From a virus: a DNA stretch of 59,836 nucleotides. The stretch covers positions 1-59,836 of the IMG/VR virus record IMGVR_UViG_3300026184_000061; one strand, given 5' to 3'. Positions 40,316 to 48,411 of this stretch are shown here, piece by piece; the first letter of the stretch is position 1; each line of letters opens with the position of its first letter. Both the position numbers and the translations under genes were made by a program. A model generated the notes under the pieces. It was given only the letters and a program-made list of their open reading frames with translations. It was not told the origin of the DNA and searched no databases.

Positions 40316-41194
40316 TTAGCGAGAGTACTTATTGCGCCCAGCGCCTCTTTTCTTGGACGCAGTTTTCTTCGCGGTGGACTTCTTCTTGGCCGCCCCCTTC
40401 TTCTTTCCTCGAGCAGGCTTGCTCGCAGGTTCCGCACCGTAGTTTTCAGTGTTGAAGGGCTGCATAATCAGTTCTCGGGCTTCCGCCCGACGTTCTGCGA
40501 TAACGGCCAAGGCCGCCGGTTTGTTGATGACGTCGACCAGTTCCGGTACGATAATATCGTAATCAGCTTCCTCGTCAAACGCCAGCCGAGTGATGACGCC
40601 GTAGCTCGGGCGATGAACGGTCTTTTCCAGCTTCTTGACATAACCGCTCCAGTGCTTCACGCTGGTAGGAGCCAGCGACACCATCGCTACGTCGGCATCT
40701 TCCAGTTCGTCTACCCATTCCAGCAGAGCCAGCCGACGGCCATTCTTACAGGCTTTGCCTCGGCCGCCGTCAGGGTCCGACCCCCACTTGTTATACTCGC
40801 ATTCGGCGCAGGTATCCGCTTGCGGCTCAGGTGAACTCGGATGGGGGGCCATGTCCTCGCCGTCCTCGCTGATAGCGAAACAGCAGGGAGGCTGCGGGTT
40901 GTCGGGGTCGAATTTCGCTCCGCAATAGTATGAGTTGACGTAACTGAAATCCAGTACGGCCACGTCCATCGCATCGCCGATAACGTCCCCCTGATAGGAG
41001 AACTTACCGTTACGAGTGGAGATGCTGTGGCCCGTGCCGCCGGACTGTTCGCGCGACGAATCAGCTGATGCATCTTCAGCCAGCTTGCGCTCCCAGTCCT
41101 GCATTGACATCAGTTCCTTACCACTTCCCCGCTTAGAAGCGGATTTCTTCGAAGCAGTCTTTTTCTTCGAAGCAGTCTTTTTCTTCGTTGCCAT
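40316..41194 (-). CDS. ssDNA-binding-like protein with Lys-rich ends
   Basis: A 292-residue protein. The centre has VAVLDFSYVNSYYCGAKFDP and a zinc-ribbon pattern CAECEYNKWGSDPDGGRGKA with a further Cys, a pattern of phage proteins annotated as ssDNA-binding. Both ends are low-complexity Lys tails (KKKTASKKKTASKK at the start, KKKSTAKKTASKKRG at the end). Its place upstream of polymerase fits. Function is moderately supported; binding is not shown by sequence. Confidence 0.6.
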   Translation of the reverse strand: MATKKKTASKKKTASKKSASKRGSGKELMSMQDWERKLAEDASADSSREQSGGTGHSISTRNGKFSYQGDVIGDAMDVAVLDFSYVNSYYCGAKFDPDNPQPPCCFAISEDGEDMAPHPSSPEPQADTCAECEYNKWGSDPDGGRGKACKNGRRLALLEWVDELEDADVAMVSLAPTSVKHWSGYVKKLEKTVHRPSYGVITRLAFDEEADYDIIVPELVDVINKPAALAVIAERRAEARELIMQPFNTENYGAEPASKPARGKKKGAAKKKSTAKKTASKKRGAGRNKYSR

Positions 41195-41221
41195 TCAGTT
41201 GAATCCTCTTTAGCTGAAGCC

Positions 41222-41257
41222 AAGAAAAACGGGCCAGCGATGCGCACCGCCGACCCG
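41222..41257 (-). terminator. intrinsic terminator before the SSB-like gene
   Basis: Leftward RNA folds CGGGTCGGCG against CGCTGGCCCG (positions 41257-41248 and 41239-41230; two wobble pairs, loop of 8) and is followed by TTTTTCTTG (41229-41221). It separates the histone-like gene from the SSB-like gene, so the latter needs readthrough or its own promoter, which I could not place. Confidence 0.7.
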
Positions 41258-41271
41258 CCTAGTGAAGACAG

Positions 41272-41706
41272 TTACTCAGTCACCGTTTCGGTGCCGGTGT
41301 CGCTGCCGCTGCCGCTGAACTTGCTGCGTCCGGTGGACTTCGCCTTGGACGTAGACTTCTTCGAGGTGGATTTTTTGGACGTCGACTTCTTGGAAGTCGC
41401 TTTCTTCTTAGAAGCTGCCTTCTTACCGGCGGACTTCTTCGCTGCGGCCTTTTTCTTCCCTGAGGCCTTTTTACCACCACCCGACGGTTCCACGGACCCG
41501 CCCGCCTTTTCCAAGGCCGCAACGGCTTTGTTGAAAGCATTGCCACACGCGACCAATTCCTTGAGACCATCCTTCATGGCAGCCTCGTTTTCCTTGGTCG
41601 GTTCGTTGGCGTATGCCTTCACCGAAGCGATAACCTCCTTACGGATGGCGGTCTTGTCCTTTCGGGTCTTCCGAACGGTGGCACGCAGTTCTCGAACATC
41701 GCTCAT
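41272..41706 (-). CDS. histone-H1-like lysine-rich protein
   Basis: A 144-residue protein. Residues 1-75 form charged helices (TRKDKTAIRKEVIASVKAYA). From about residue 80 the chain is Lys, Ala, Ser and Thr repeats with TSKKS units every 15 bases, ending in a short acidic Ser/Gly tail. This resembles bacterial H1-like DNA-condensing proteins. It may coat phage DNA or the transcription complex. Confidence 0.65.
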   Translation of the reverse strand: MSDVRELRATVRKTRKDKTAIRKEVIASVKAYANEPTKENEAAMKDGLKELVACGNAFNKAVAALEKAGGSVEPSGGGKKASGKKKAAAKKSAGKKAASKKKATSKKSTSKKSTSKKSTSKAKSTGRSKFSGSGSDTGTETVTE

Positions 41707-41718
41707 GTAGCTTTCTCC

Positions 41719-41943
41719 TTAGTTTAGATGTGACGCTGTAAGCAAGGGTTTGTCTTCGTACTCAATGATGAGCTTTTGACTTCTGTTGTAAATTTCTTTT
41801 ATCAGTGCATCTGTTTCCTCCAATCGCTTGCATAGTTCAGGGATAGGGGAATCCGCAGATTCCCCCGCAGGTTCGGCGGCATGGTACTCCTGTGCTATTT
41901 GCAGGAGTTCCTTGGTTGATAGTTGAGAGTAGTAGTCCGCCAT
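41719..41943 (-). CDS. small hypothetical protein
   Basis: A 74-residue acidic helical protein (YSQLSTKELLQIAQEYHAAE, then LIKEIYNRSQKLIIEYE). It is packed between two genes with gaps of 2 and 12 bases. No family recognised. Confidence 0.5.
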   Translation of the reverse strand: MADYYSQLSTKELLQIAQEYHAAEPAGESADSPIPELCKRLEETDALIKEIYNRSQKLIIEYEDKPLLTASHLN

Positions 41944-41945
41944 AG

Positions 41946-42338
41946 CTACTTACTCTTGACGGCGGTGAAATGAAGCTTCGTAATCTTCTTCGGCTCCGTG
42001 CCGGGCACAATCTTACCCTGATTGTACCGCTCCCGCCACGCAGTCACTGAAGGGCGTTTGTGCAGTAAATCGAAAGCGCCGGTTCGTTTGATGAACTTGT
42101 AGTACTGGTCCCAGTCTGTGATGTCGGGCACCCAACTTTCGCTGTATGACACTTGCTCCAGCTTACCTGCCGCCCTGGTAAGACCCTGTTCTTTCATCAA
42201 ATCGTCGATGTCGGCTTCCACTTCTTCCAAGTCCACTTTCATCTCAGCCAGCTTTTCTTCCTGAGCCTTCACTTTCTTCTTCAATCGTGCTCTGGTGTCG
42301 ATAAGCTGACCGATATTAGATTGCTTTTTAGCAGTCAT
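41946..42338 (-). CDS. coiled-coil phage protein
   Basis: A 130-residue protein; ATG 42338 follows AAGGAG by 8 bases. An N-terminal coiled coil (RARLKKKVKAQEEKLAEMKV) leads to a globular end with SYSESWVPDITDWDQYYKFI, HKRPSVTAWRERY and GTEPKKITKLHF. I know this form from several phages as a conserved early protein, without function. Confidence 0.6.
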   Translation of the reverse strand: MTAKKQSNIGQLIDTRARLKKKVKAQEEKLAEMKVDLEEVEADIDDLMKEQGLTRAAGKLEQVSYSESWVPDITDWDQYYKFIKRTGAFDLLHKRPSVTAWRERYNQGKIVPGTEPKKITKLHFTAVKSK

Positions 42339-42351
42339 AGGTGTCAGCTCC

Positions 42352-42771
42352 TTAGTGGGTCTTTTCGGCAGGCGGGATGTCGTCATCCAGCTCTCCGTCG
42401 TTTAGCAGGTTTTCAGCCAGTTTCCGCATCATTTCCTGCTGGTACAAAGCCCGGCGCATTTCTATTTCTGACACTTCCAGCGCGCGAAGAGCTTGAAGCA
42501 AACTCGCCGATTGAATATAAGGTCCTTCATCCTTTTCCGGCATGCAGAACGAAATGAAGCGGACTTCCTTTCCTTCAGTATCATCAGTTCCTCGCAGCAT
42601 AGTTTCGGTGGTCATTTCCATCCCCAAGACCATCGGGATGTTGTGTGCGATGCAGTGCTCGTAGAGCTCAGACATCATGTCTCGCGCCTTACGTTCGGAA
42701 TCATTCAGCTCTGCAGTAACTTCCTCACTGCGAGCATCGCGATTTTGGTCAAAACCGCTATTGATAGACAT
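42352..42771 (-). CDS. hypothetical early protein
   Basis: A 139-residue acidic protein with a middle strand pattern (HNIPMVLGMEMTTETML, VRFISFCMPEKDEGPYIQ) followed by a helix. No recognised domain. Its stop lies 14 bases before the next start. Confidence 0.5.
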   Translation of the reverse strand: MSINSGFDQNRDARSEEVTAELNDSERKARDMMSELYEHCIAHNIPMVLGMEMTTETMLRGTDDTEGKEVRFISFCMPEKDEGPYIQSASLLQALRALEVSEIEMRRALYQQEMMRKLAENLLNDGELDDDIPPAEKTH

Positions 42772-42802
42772 TGGTAGTACTCCTTTATCGGTTGTGATAA
42801 GT

Positions 42803-43165
42803 TTAGATGGCAGACTTAATAATGGCGTCCGACTCAGCTAAAGCGCCGGAAATCTTTTCTGGCAGACCTTCGTCTTGGGCGCACGCCCTTTCGTATGAAT
42901 CTCCGTATCCGCAGTATTCCAGATGTTCCCGCGCCTTCTTCAGAACAGCGTTGAGTCGGATAGCGGCGGCTAGTAGATCGTTCCGTTGCTGAATAACCGT
43001 TTTCGCATCCTCTACGTGCTGCACAGCAATACGCATTGCTGTGATACCCGCGTCAAACTCTGGCAGTACATTCGGGTCGGTGTGTCCTGTGAGATTCCCT
43101 CGCCATTTCTCAGCAGCATCTACTGCCGCTTTCAGATTCACCACATCTTCTTCGGTGATGCTCAT
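42803..43165 (-). CDS. hypothetical helical protein
   Basis: A 120-residue protein, mostly helix (EEDVVNLKAAVDAAEKWRGN, AAIRLNAVLKKAREHLEYCG). It overlaps the upstream gene by 4 bp. Nothing indicates function. Confidence 0.5.
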   Translation of the reverse strand: MSITEEDVVNLKAAVDAAEKWRGNLTGHTDPNVLPEFDAGITAMRIAVQHVEDAKTVIQQRNDLLAAAIRLNAVLKKAREHLEYCGYGDSYERACAQDEGLPEKISGALAESDAIIKSAI

Positions 43166-43512
43166 TGCACGACCCTCTTGTTTTTGCGCTTGTCGCTCTT
43201 ATCTTTATGCGCTTCGATATACCACGCCTGCCACTGTCTCAAATCGGCCAGCAGTTCTTCATCGTGAGTACGGTCCTTCGCCGCGATTCCGAGGCGTATC
43301 TTCATGAGAGGCAGTGCAGCTTCCACAGCCGCCGGACTTTTCAGTCCTTTAGATGTGGAAGACATCGCGTTGAATACATGCCGAAAATGAAGAGGTTCGT
43401 GATTTTCTATACCCGGTGTAGTGTACTTCGCTGGGTTATCACGGACCGTACGATAGCTTCGCATCGCTCGCTCCACCGCGCGTTCGTAGCGGGCTTCTTT
43501 GCGTCTGTTCAT
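43162..43512 (-). CDS. hypothetical basic helical protein
   Basis: A 116-residue protein with Arg-rich ends (MNRRKEARYERAVERAMRSY and DKSDKRKNKRVVQ). It could bind nucleic acid, but no family is recognised. Confidence 0.5.
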   Translation of the reverse strand: MNRRKEARYERAVERAMRSYRTVRDNPAKYTTPGIENHEPLHFRHVFNAMSSTSKGLKSPAAVEAALPLMKIRLGIAAKDRTHDEELLADLRQWQAWYIEAHKDKSDKRKNKRVVQ

Positions 43513-43523
43513 GGTTATCTCCT

Positions 43524-43709
43524 TCAGTGGCTTGCAGCGTTGACCAACGCTCGCGGGGTTCCGCAGATAAAGCGGGTTTGCTGGTATACGAAAATGTGAC
43601 TGTCAGCTACGCACTGACGCGCGATGTTACGTTGCGCATTGTCCCAGCCCCATGAATACAGTACATAGGCCAGGACAATGGCGAGTATTAGGTAGAAAAT
43701 AGACTTCAC
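43524..43709 (-). CDS. small membrane protein
   Basis: A 61-residue protein from GTG 43709, overlapping the upstream TGA. One membrane span (SIFYLILAIVLAYVLYSWGW) precedes a short soluble part with two Cys. No family recognised. Confidence 0.5.
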   Translation of the reverse strand: MKSIFYLILAIVLAYVLYSWGWDNAQRNIARQCVADSHIFVYQQTRFICGTPRALVNAASH

Positions 43710-44269
43710 GGCTTCCAACCCCCCTTTCGCAAGTCCGCCAAGATGTCTTCCTTTTTAGCAGTGGTCTTGTCTGCAGGCGCGTGAAGATTATCCAGATACC
43801 GAGCAAATTCCGGCATCTTCTTTCGGACTTCGTCCACGGTGGAGCACTCTCTTAACAGGTTACGCACTTTGGTGCGAATAGCGTATCGACGTGACTGCTG
43901 TTCTCTATACTTCACACCCATCAACTTGACCTGAGCCTCTACCGCTTTAGGGGGTACGAAAGACATCTTCGCTCCCTCGCTCGCAAACCCTCTTTCTCTC
44001 ACTTCGTCTTCCGTATCTTTTGGATAAATCTTCACTCCTGTGAGAAAAACATCGCCGAGGAATGTGTGGGTGTTATACCGCACTACCTGCAGATAGCCGC
44101 GAAGCTCGGGGTCGTCGTACAACTTAGCCACTTCCTTCGGCATCTGTGTTCTCGCCGAGCTTTGCAACAGTTCCGTCGCTTCGGCACGGTAATCAGTTTC
44201 AGGCAAGTCGTCCAAGACCGCCTTCAGTATCAATGAACGTAGCTTTTCATTCAGCTTACCTTTTAACAT
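43706..44269 (-). CDS. conserved phage protein, possibly Nmad5-like
   Basis: A 187-residue protein with an N-terminal helix (KLNEKLRSLILKAVLDDLPE), a YDDPELRGYLQVVRYN core and a long C-terminal helical part. The outline resembles Nmad5, a domain named for association with nucleotide modification, but I am not certain. If confirmed it would strengthen the DNA-modification reading of this genome. Confidence 0.45.
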   Translation of the reverse strand: MLKGKLNEKLRSLILKAVLDDLPETDYRAEATELLQSSARTQMPKEVAKLYDDPELRGYLQVVRYNTHTFLGDVFLTGVKIYPKDTEDEVRERGFASEGAKMSFVPPKAVEAQVKLMGVKYREQQSRRYAIRTKVRNLLRECSTVDEVRKKMPEFARYLDNLHAPADKTTAKKEDILADLRKGGWKP

Positions 44270-44280
44270 TGTTCGTTCTC

Positions 44281-45153
44281 CTATATTTGTGGAGTATGGG
44301 TGTGGCCAGCTTCCTCGTCCAACTGTGTGGCGCAGTTACTGATGACTCTCAGCGCATCTTCCTTGCTGAAGGTGTCGCCCGGTATGTGTAAAATGTGTCC
44401 CGCGTCGCGAACAATGCGCGGGACATGGTTGGCCAACGGATAGCCGAAATGATAGTGGATATCTTCCGGCTGCGAAGCGAGGGACCTGAACACGAAGCCA
44501 CGAAAAGCGGCTGTACTGGTCATCACGGCAACATACTCAAGGTCCATCATATCGTCGAAGTCCTTGATGAGATAGGAAATCACGACTCTTCTACCAAATC
44601 TTGGTATCAAGTCATGCACCGGAGTGACCGCCCAAAGCTGCACGTTTCGCCCGCTAGAAATCAGCATGTCTACCAAAGCAGCCGCTGCGAATCCTCTCCA
44701 GCGAGCCTGCTCAGCCGGTACGTAGCCGCTAGCAACCAAGTTCACTAGAATGACAGCGTTATTACTGCCATGCTGATTATGCGCTTCTCGCTCCGTGGTC
44801 TGCCACGCACGGTCCAGGTTGCCGCTGTACACCCGTTGTATGTCCAGGAAATCTCCTGCATTAGAAAACTGCCTGCGGCGACGGGCTGAACGAATTTGCG
44901 CGAACTGTGGCGTAGCTTCGGCCAGTTCGTTACGAATGATTTCCGCACCTTCCGGCCAACCTACCTTCACCTTGTTCAGAAGCTCTGCAAATCCTCCTTG
45001 CCACCCCCACCAACTCGTCTGGAGATTATCTGCTTCTCGCTGCCAGCGCCTTTTATTGGCGTAGGTTGCGCCGTCTAGGTTTTCCTTCATCAAGTCTTCG
45101 ATAGAATCGTAGGAGATTTCCCGCGCGTCGCTATACTCTTCTACACGTTTCAT
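44281..45153 (-). CDS. CobT/VWA-partner-like protein (DUF7192-like)
   Basis: A 290-residue protein directly downstream of the MoxR/CobS-like ATPase. It has WWGWQGGFAELLNKVKVGWP, FLDIQRVYSGNLDRAWQT, then alternating strands such as AVILVNLVASGY and NVQLWAVTPVHDL, a layout resembling VWA-type partners of MoxR ATPases, though a clear MIDAS DxSxS is missing. The pair probably forms a remodelling machine with unknown target. Confidence 0.55.
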   Translation of the reverse strand: MKRVEEYSDAREISYDSIEDLMKENLDGATYANKRRWQREADNLQTSWWGWQGGFAELLNKVKVGWPEGAEIIRNELAEATPQFAQIRSARRRRQFSNAGDFLDIQRVYSGNLDRAWQTTEREAHNQHGSNNAVILVNLVASGYVPAEQARWRGFAAAALVDMLISSGRNVQLWAVTPVHDLIPRFGRRVVISYLIKDFDDMMDLEYVAVMTSTAAFRGFVFRSLASQPEDIHYHFGYPLANHVPRIVRDAGHILHIPGDTFSKEDALRVISNCATQLDEEAGHTHTPQI

Positions 45154-45165
45154 AGCAGCGTTCTC

Positions 45166-46410
45166 CTATAAAAGTTCGTCGTGGTCTACCTTAGACCGCT
45201 CGTTATCAGACCAATCTGCGAAGTAAACCTCGCGCACCTTTTCCAATTCCCACACACCCGCTTCAAGGGCTTTTGTAGCGTCGATGAGAAACCGGGTAGA
45301 CATCACCCGGCGAAGCTTGTGAGAACGAATGGCGCTACGGATACTAAGCCCCCACTTCAGCACGTCAGGATGAACCAGGGTCTGCTCCACCTTGGGGCTA
45401 TAATCCATGTGAATGACGCCGGACCGGAAGCGGTCCAAGGTGGCCGCGTCCAACTGATTGCGACCCACGAACATCATATCTGCTCCGTTGCCGTAGGTGT
45501 TACCAGCCGCGATGAGAACGAAGTCCTTATGCTTCGTCACCTTCGGCTTCTTGTACCGCTGCGGAATGAAGAAGTGGTCGTTGGCGATGGCCTGATTGAT
45601 ATACACCATCGTGTTCGGGTCCGCTGCATCCACTTCATCCAGCAGAAACACGCCGCCGTTCTCGTACATATCCACGAAAGACGACTGCACGTATTCAAAG
45701 CGACCGCTGGCTCCGGTGGGCAGCAACCATCCAATAAGCATGGATTCGCTCATGCCTGCGGAGCAGGAAATGGAAGCAAATCGACGCTTCATGGCGACCG
45801 CTACCTGCTCGCTGATAAAAGTCTTACCACACCCGGACGGACCCACGAGCATCAGGTTATAGCCCAATGACGCGCGTTGCAGGATGTCTTCGAATTCTTC
45901 AGGCATCGTGTGCTTCATACGAACGCCCGTCTTTGCCTTGGGCTGAACGATATTCAGCTTGCGGTAAGTCTTAGACGCTTCGGCCAGCGCCTGTTCCGCT
46001 TCCTTTTTCAGAAGTGTGCTGACCTTGGTAACGGCGTTCTGTATCGCAGATTCCACTTCAGACTTGGCGTCGCTACCAACCACTTCTTCGTGAACGATTT
46101 TACGAAGCAATTCTTCGTCCACTTCGGCGACCGGCTGGTCCGGTTTGTCGCTGTCCAATTGCAGCAGCTTATAACTGCGCACTTTGTCATATACTTCGCG
46201 GAACTTGTTCGGGTCTTGTTCTTGGATACGAAGGAGCATATCAACCTTCGCCTGCTTCTTAGCGGGGTGCCTGCGCACCTGCACGCCCAGACTTTCCAGC
46301 ATCAGGCGAAGCTTATACTGCACCAGACGACCAAGGTCAAATTCACAGACTCCGTCCCGAGCAGCTTCATTGACCTTATCTTCTTGCGTTTTGAAATCAC
46401 CGAATTTCAT
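45166..46410 (-). CDS. MoxR/CobS-like AAA+ ATPase
   Basis: A 414-residue protein. An N-terminal helical part (1-165) precedes the AAA+ core: Walker A GPSGCGKT at 190-197, Walker B VFLLDEVDAADPN near 250, sensor LIAAGNTYGNG, and the Arg-finger region ATLDRFRSGVIHMDY. It resembles CobS and MoxR ATPases that work with a VWA partner, here the 44281 product. Its start uses the repeated leader AAAGGAGCAATCCAATGAA. Confidence 0.82.
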   Translation of the reverse strand: MKFGDFKTQEDKVNEAARDGVCEFDLGRLVQYKLRLMLESLGVQVRRHPAKKQAKVDMLLRIQEQDPNKFREVYDKVRSYKLLQLDSDKPDQPVAEVDEELLRKIVHEEVVGSDAKSEVESAIQNAVTKVSTLLKKEAEQALAEASKTYRKLNIVQPKAKTGVRMKHTMPEEFEDILQRASLGYNLMLVGPSGCGKTFISEQVAVAMKRRFASISCSAGMSESMLIGWLLPTGASGRFEYVQSSFVDMYENGGVFLLDEVDAADPNTMVYINQAIANDHFFIPQRYKKPKVTKHKDFVLIAAGNTYGNGADMMFVGRNQLDAATLDRFRSGVIHMDYSPKVEQTLVHPDVLKWGLSIRSAIRSHKLRRVMSTRFLIDATKALEAGVWELEKVREVYFADWSDNERSKVDHDELL

Positions 46411-46423
46411 TGGATTGCTCCTT

Positions 46424-46816
46424 TTAGTTGGTTAGCCCTTCGCCGTACCATTCCCGCTGCCGCTTCCGCTCCTTGTCTTCTTCGGAATCTTCTTCATCGC
46501 CCGGCTGATTCAGCGGCATCAAGCATTCCGTAGGCCAGCTTACAATAGCTCTGTAAGGACCTACTATCGTTTCCATTGTTGGACTGTATTCCGCACCGTC
46601 TACAATCCAGCCGGTCATAAACCCGGCCCCGGAGTGCGGTAGGCTGCCCGGCGAGAATACGTCCGACGGATGTCCCTTAACCACACCGACATGCCATAAG
46701 CAGTCATGGAAAAACTTTTTGATGACCGCAGGTACGTTCGGCCGATTAACTTCTCCAGGAATCTTGATAATCATCACCACCACGCCCGCTTTGATTTCTC
46801 CTTTCATGGGTTCCAT
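46424..46816 (-). CDS. hypothetical protein
   Basis: A 130-residue protein; ATG 46816 has AAAGGAGG 7-8 bases upstream. It has strands around GVVVMIIKIPGEVNRPNVPA and CLWHVGVVKGHPSD and a very acidic-basic tail (DEEDSEEDKERKRQREW). Possibly an SH3-like domain; no family recognised. Confidence 0.55.
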   Translation of the reverse strand: MEPMKGEIKAGVVVMIIKIPGEVNRPNVPAVIKKFFHDCLWHVGVVKGHPSDVFSPGSLPHSGAGFMTGWIVDGAEYSPTMETIVGPYRAIVSWPTECLMPLNQPGDEEDSEEDKERKRQREWYGEGLTN

Positions 46817-46817
46817 G

Positions 46818-47240
46818 TTATCGACCTCCTTTTTCTTTGTGACGAAGATTTTCAACTACTGAATCCCAGGCATTTTCATCAGCTTCCCAATCTACGTCAT
46901 TCCATGCGGGATGACTGAATAAAAACCGCCCTTCTTCAGACAGAACTTTTACAGTCAGCGGTTGCTGAGGTTCCCCGTGACTGGGGTAGTAGACTTCCAC
47001 TTCCAGAATGGGTACCTGAACGATGTAATCCACGAAACGACGTTCATCTAGCTCACACTTCCATTCTGCGATGAGCTCCACCTTGTGCGGTGGCATAAAA
47101 TCCATATCCGTGTAAACCAGACTCGGCGCGGATTCCAGGGTATTCATGCACACTAAGCGTTCTCCGCACCAGTCCCATACGTATCGGCTGTTGTCATCTT
47201 CGTAGGGAGACGCGACGCCATATTCATCTAGGTCATCCAC
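46818..47240 (-). CDS. hypothetical acidic protein
   Basis: A 140-residue acidic protein with mixed strands and helices (VYTDMDFMPPHKVELIAEWK, VDYIVQVPILEVEVYYP). It ends one base before the next ATG. Function unknown. Confidence 0.5.
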   Translation of the reverse strand: MDDLDEYGVASPYEDDNSRYVWDWCGERLVCMNTLESAPSLVYTDMDFMPPHKVELIAEWKCELDERRFVDYIVQVPILEVEVYYPSHGEPQQPLTVKVLSEEGRFLFSHPAWNDVDWEADENAWDSVVENLRHKEKGGR

Positions 47241-47250
47241 AACACACCTC

Positions 47251-47457
47251 CTACCAGCCGAACAGTTCGACGACGGAATCTTCGTCGTCTATAGATTCGT
47301 AAGCCTCGCGCGCGGCGGACTCAGATTCGAAGGTCTTCAGGTCCGCTGAAGCAACCTCACCCACCATGAATCGGCCGTCTTCGACGTCGCGAAGCAGTTG
47401 TACAATCAGGTCAGCGTTGTCTATAACTACCTTTTCACTAAGCAGTTCAATATTCAT
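47251..47457 (-). CDS. small acidic protein
   Basis: A 68-residue acidic protein (MNIELLSEKVVIDNADLIVQ start), possibly alpha/beta. Its leader AAAGGGGAATCCCAATGAA is a variant of the repeated start element. It is the first gene after the terminator at 47485, so a promoter should lie in 47458-47790. Confidence 0.5.
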   Translation of the reverse strand: MNIELLSEKVVIDNADLIVQLLRDVEDGRFMVGEVASADLKTFESESAAREAYESIDDEDSVVELFGW

Positions 47458-47469
47458 TGGGATTCCCCT

Positions 47470-47738
47470 TTATATGTCTAGCTTAAAAAGACGAGCCCTG
47501 CACAATGCGTACAGGGCTCGCCGGTCTATTCCTCTAGAGTGTTCCGCTGCTCCAGCGTAACTTACATTAACCTGTCCTCCAATTACGATGCGAACTTGAA
47601 TCGCGCGGGGACCGTCACATCGTTCGGTCAAATCTTCGTGCACCGAGGCTGCGCATTCCGTTCGGTGGCTGACGTTTCTATATTCGTAGTAACAATCAAG
47701 TTATGACTAGGTAGCTACCTTCATCGTCGCCAAGTCAT
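47470..47738 (-). pseudogene. interrupted open frame between two terminators
   Basis: A strong ribosome site (AAAGGAGG at 47751-47744) precedes ATG 47738, which opens only 5 codons. In another register the frame from TTG 47733 has TAG at 47709-47707 and TAA at 47703-47701 and then stays open to TAA 47470, with a protein-like end (AIQVRIVIGGQVNVSYAGAA). The open part from GTG 47643 is 57 codons. It may be a decayed gene, a short regulatory leader, or a region with recoding. Confidence 0.35.
47485..47520 (-). terminator. intrinsic terminator (leftward)
   Basis: CGAGCCCTG at 47492-47500 pairs with CAGGGCTCG at 47512-47520; leftward it runs into TCTTTTT (47491-47485). It lies between the 47251 gene and the odd region upstream, inside the 3' end of the interrupted frame described there. 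Confidence 0.7.
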
Positions 47739-47790
47739 GGTCACCTCCTTTATAGTTGTGGCCATCTGGAGTGGGGGGTGTAGATGGAAT
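47521..47790. other. intergenic stretch between two leftward terminators
   Basis: About 270 bases isolated by terminators at both ends. It contains the interrupted frame and its ribosome site and should contain a leftward promoter for 47251 and the genes after it; TATAAAG at 47754-47748 on the minus strand is a weak -10 candidate without a convincing -35. Nothing else is visible. Confidence 0.4.
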
Positions 47791-47842
47791 AAAAAAGAAC
47801 GAGGCGGCGAAGTAGGAGGATTGCGAGGAGTGCCGCCTCGTT
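47791..47842 (-). terminator. strong intrinsic terminator (leftward)
   Basis: AACGAGGCGGC at 47798-47808 pairs with GCCGCCTCGTT at 47832-47842 (11 bp). Leftward it is followed by CTTTTTT (47797-47791). It closes the two-gene unit 47871-48411. Confidence 0.85.
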
Positions 47843-47870
47843 GCTAGAAACTGTTAGTAGTGATTCTTGC

Positions 47871-48110
47871 TTATGCCTGCACATCTACTTCTATGCTGTA
47901 CACACCGCCACGAATATAGTGCAGTTCCAACCGCGTACCGTCTAAGATGAGAATGTACTCTTCACCCTCCGCATTCGTGGCTTCCGCTACAGCGGGGTCG
48001 GCGGATTCAACCCCGGAAAACGCCATGTAGTCCGATTTATCAAAGGGCTGTAAATCTGGCAGGGCGTTGGTCAGGTCACGCAGAATCTTAGGCATCATTT
48101 CACTGTTCAT
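47871..48110 (-). CDS. hypothetical acidic protein
   Basis: A 79-residue protein with a short alpha/beta pattern (EEYILILDGTRLELHYIRGG). It uses the repeated start leader AAAGGAGCAATCCAATGAA and overlaps the upstream gene by 11 bp. Function unknown. Confidence 0.5.
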   Translation of the reverse strand: MNSEMMPKILRDLTNALPDLQPFDKSDYMAFSGVESADPAVAEATNAEGEEYILILDGTRLELHYIRGGVYSIEVDVQA

Positions 48111-48411
48111 TGGATTGCTCCTTTAAGATTTCGCCCATGTCGCCTCGGCCGTATTCTTCAAACGTATAGTGCAGCGGCATCCCCTTACGAACACGGACGC
48201 GCCTGTACTCATACGTGAACTTGGCCAGCGGCCAGATGTCTTCCACGTATTCCGTCTGCAGTTCTTCGGTAGCAGCTTCAAAGGCGGCTTCCTTAGCATC
48301 GGCTTTCGTCGGAAAAGCTTCTTCCAGTGGAATCTTTTTGGAAAGCTTCTTGCCGCGATTATCAAATATTTGAACGGTTACTTTCCAGCCATGATTTTTT
48401 ACGCGTTTCAT
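48100..48411 (-). CDS. hypothetical protein
   Basis: A 103-residue protein with mixed charge (WKVTVQIFDNRGKKLSKKIP, FPTKADAKEAAFEAATEELQ). Its start uses the same 19-base leader as two other early genes. It is the first gene of a small operon preceded by a long non-coding stretch. Confidence 0.5.
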   Translation of the reverse strand: MKRVKNHGWKVTVQIFDNRGKKLSKKIPLEEAFPTKADAKEAAFEAATEELQTEYVEDIWPLAKFTYEYRRVRVRKGMPLHYTFEEYGRGDMGEILKEQSNEQ

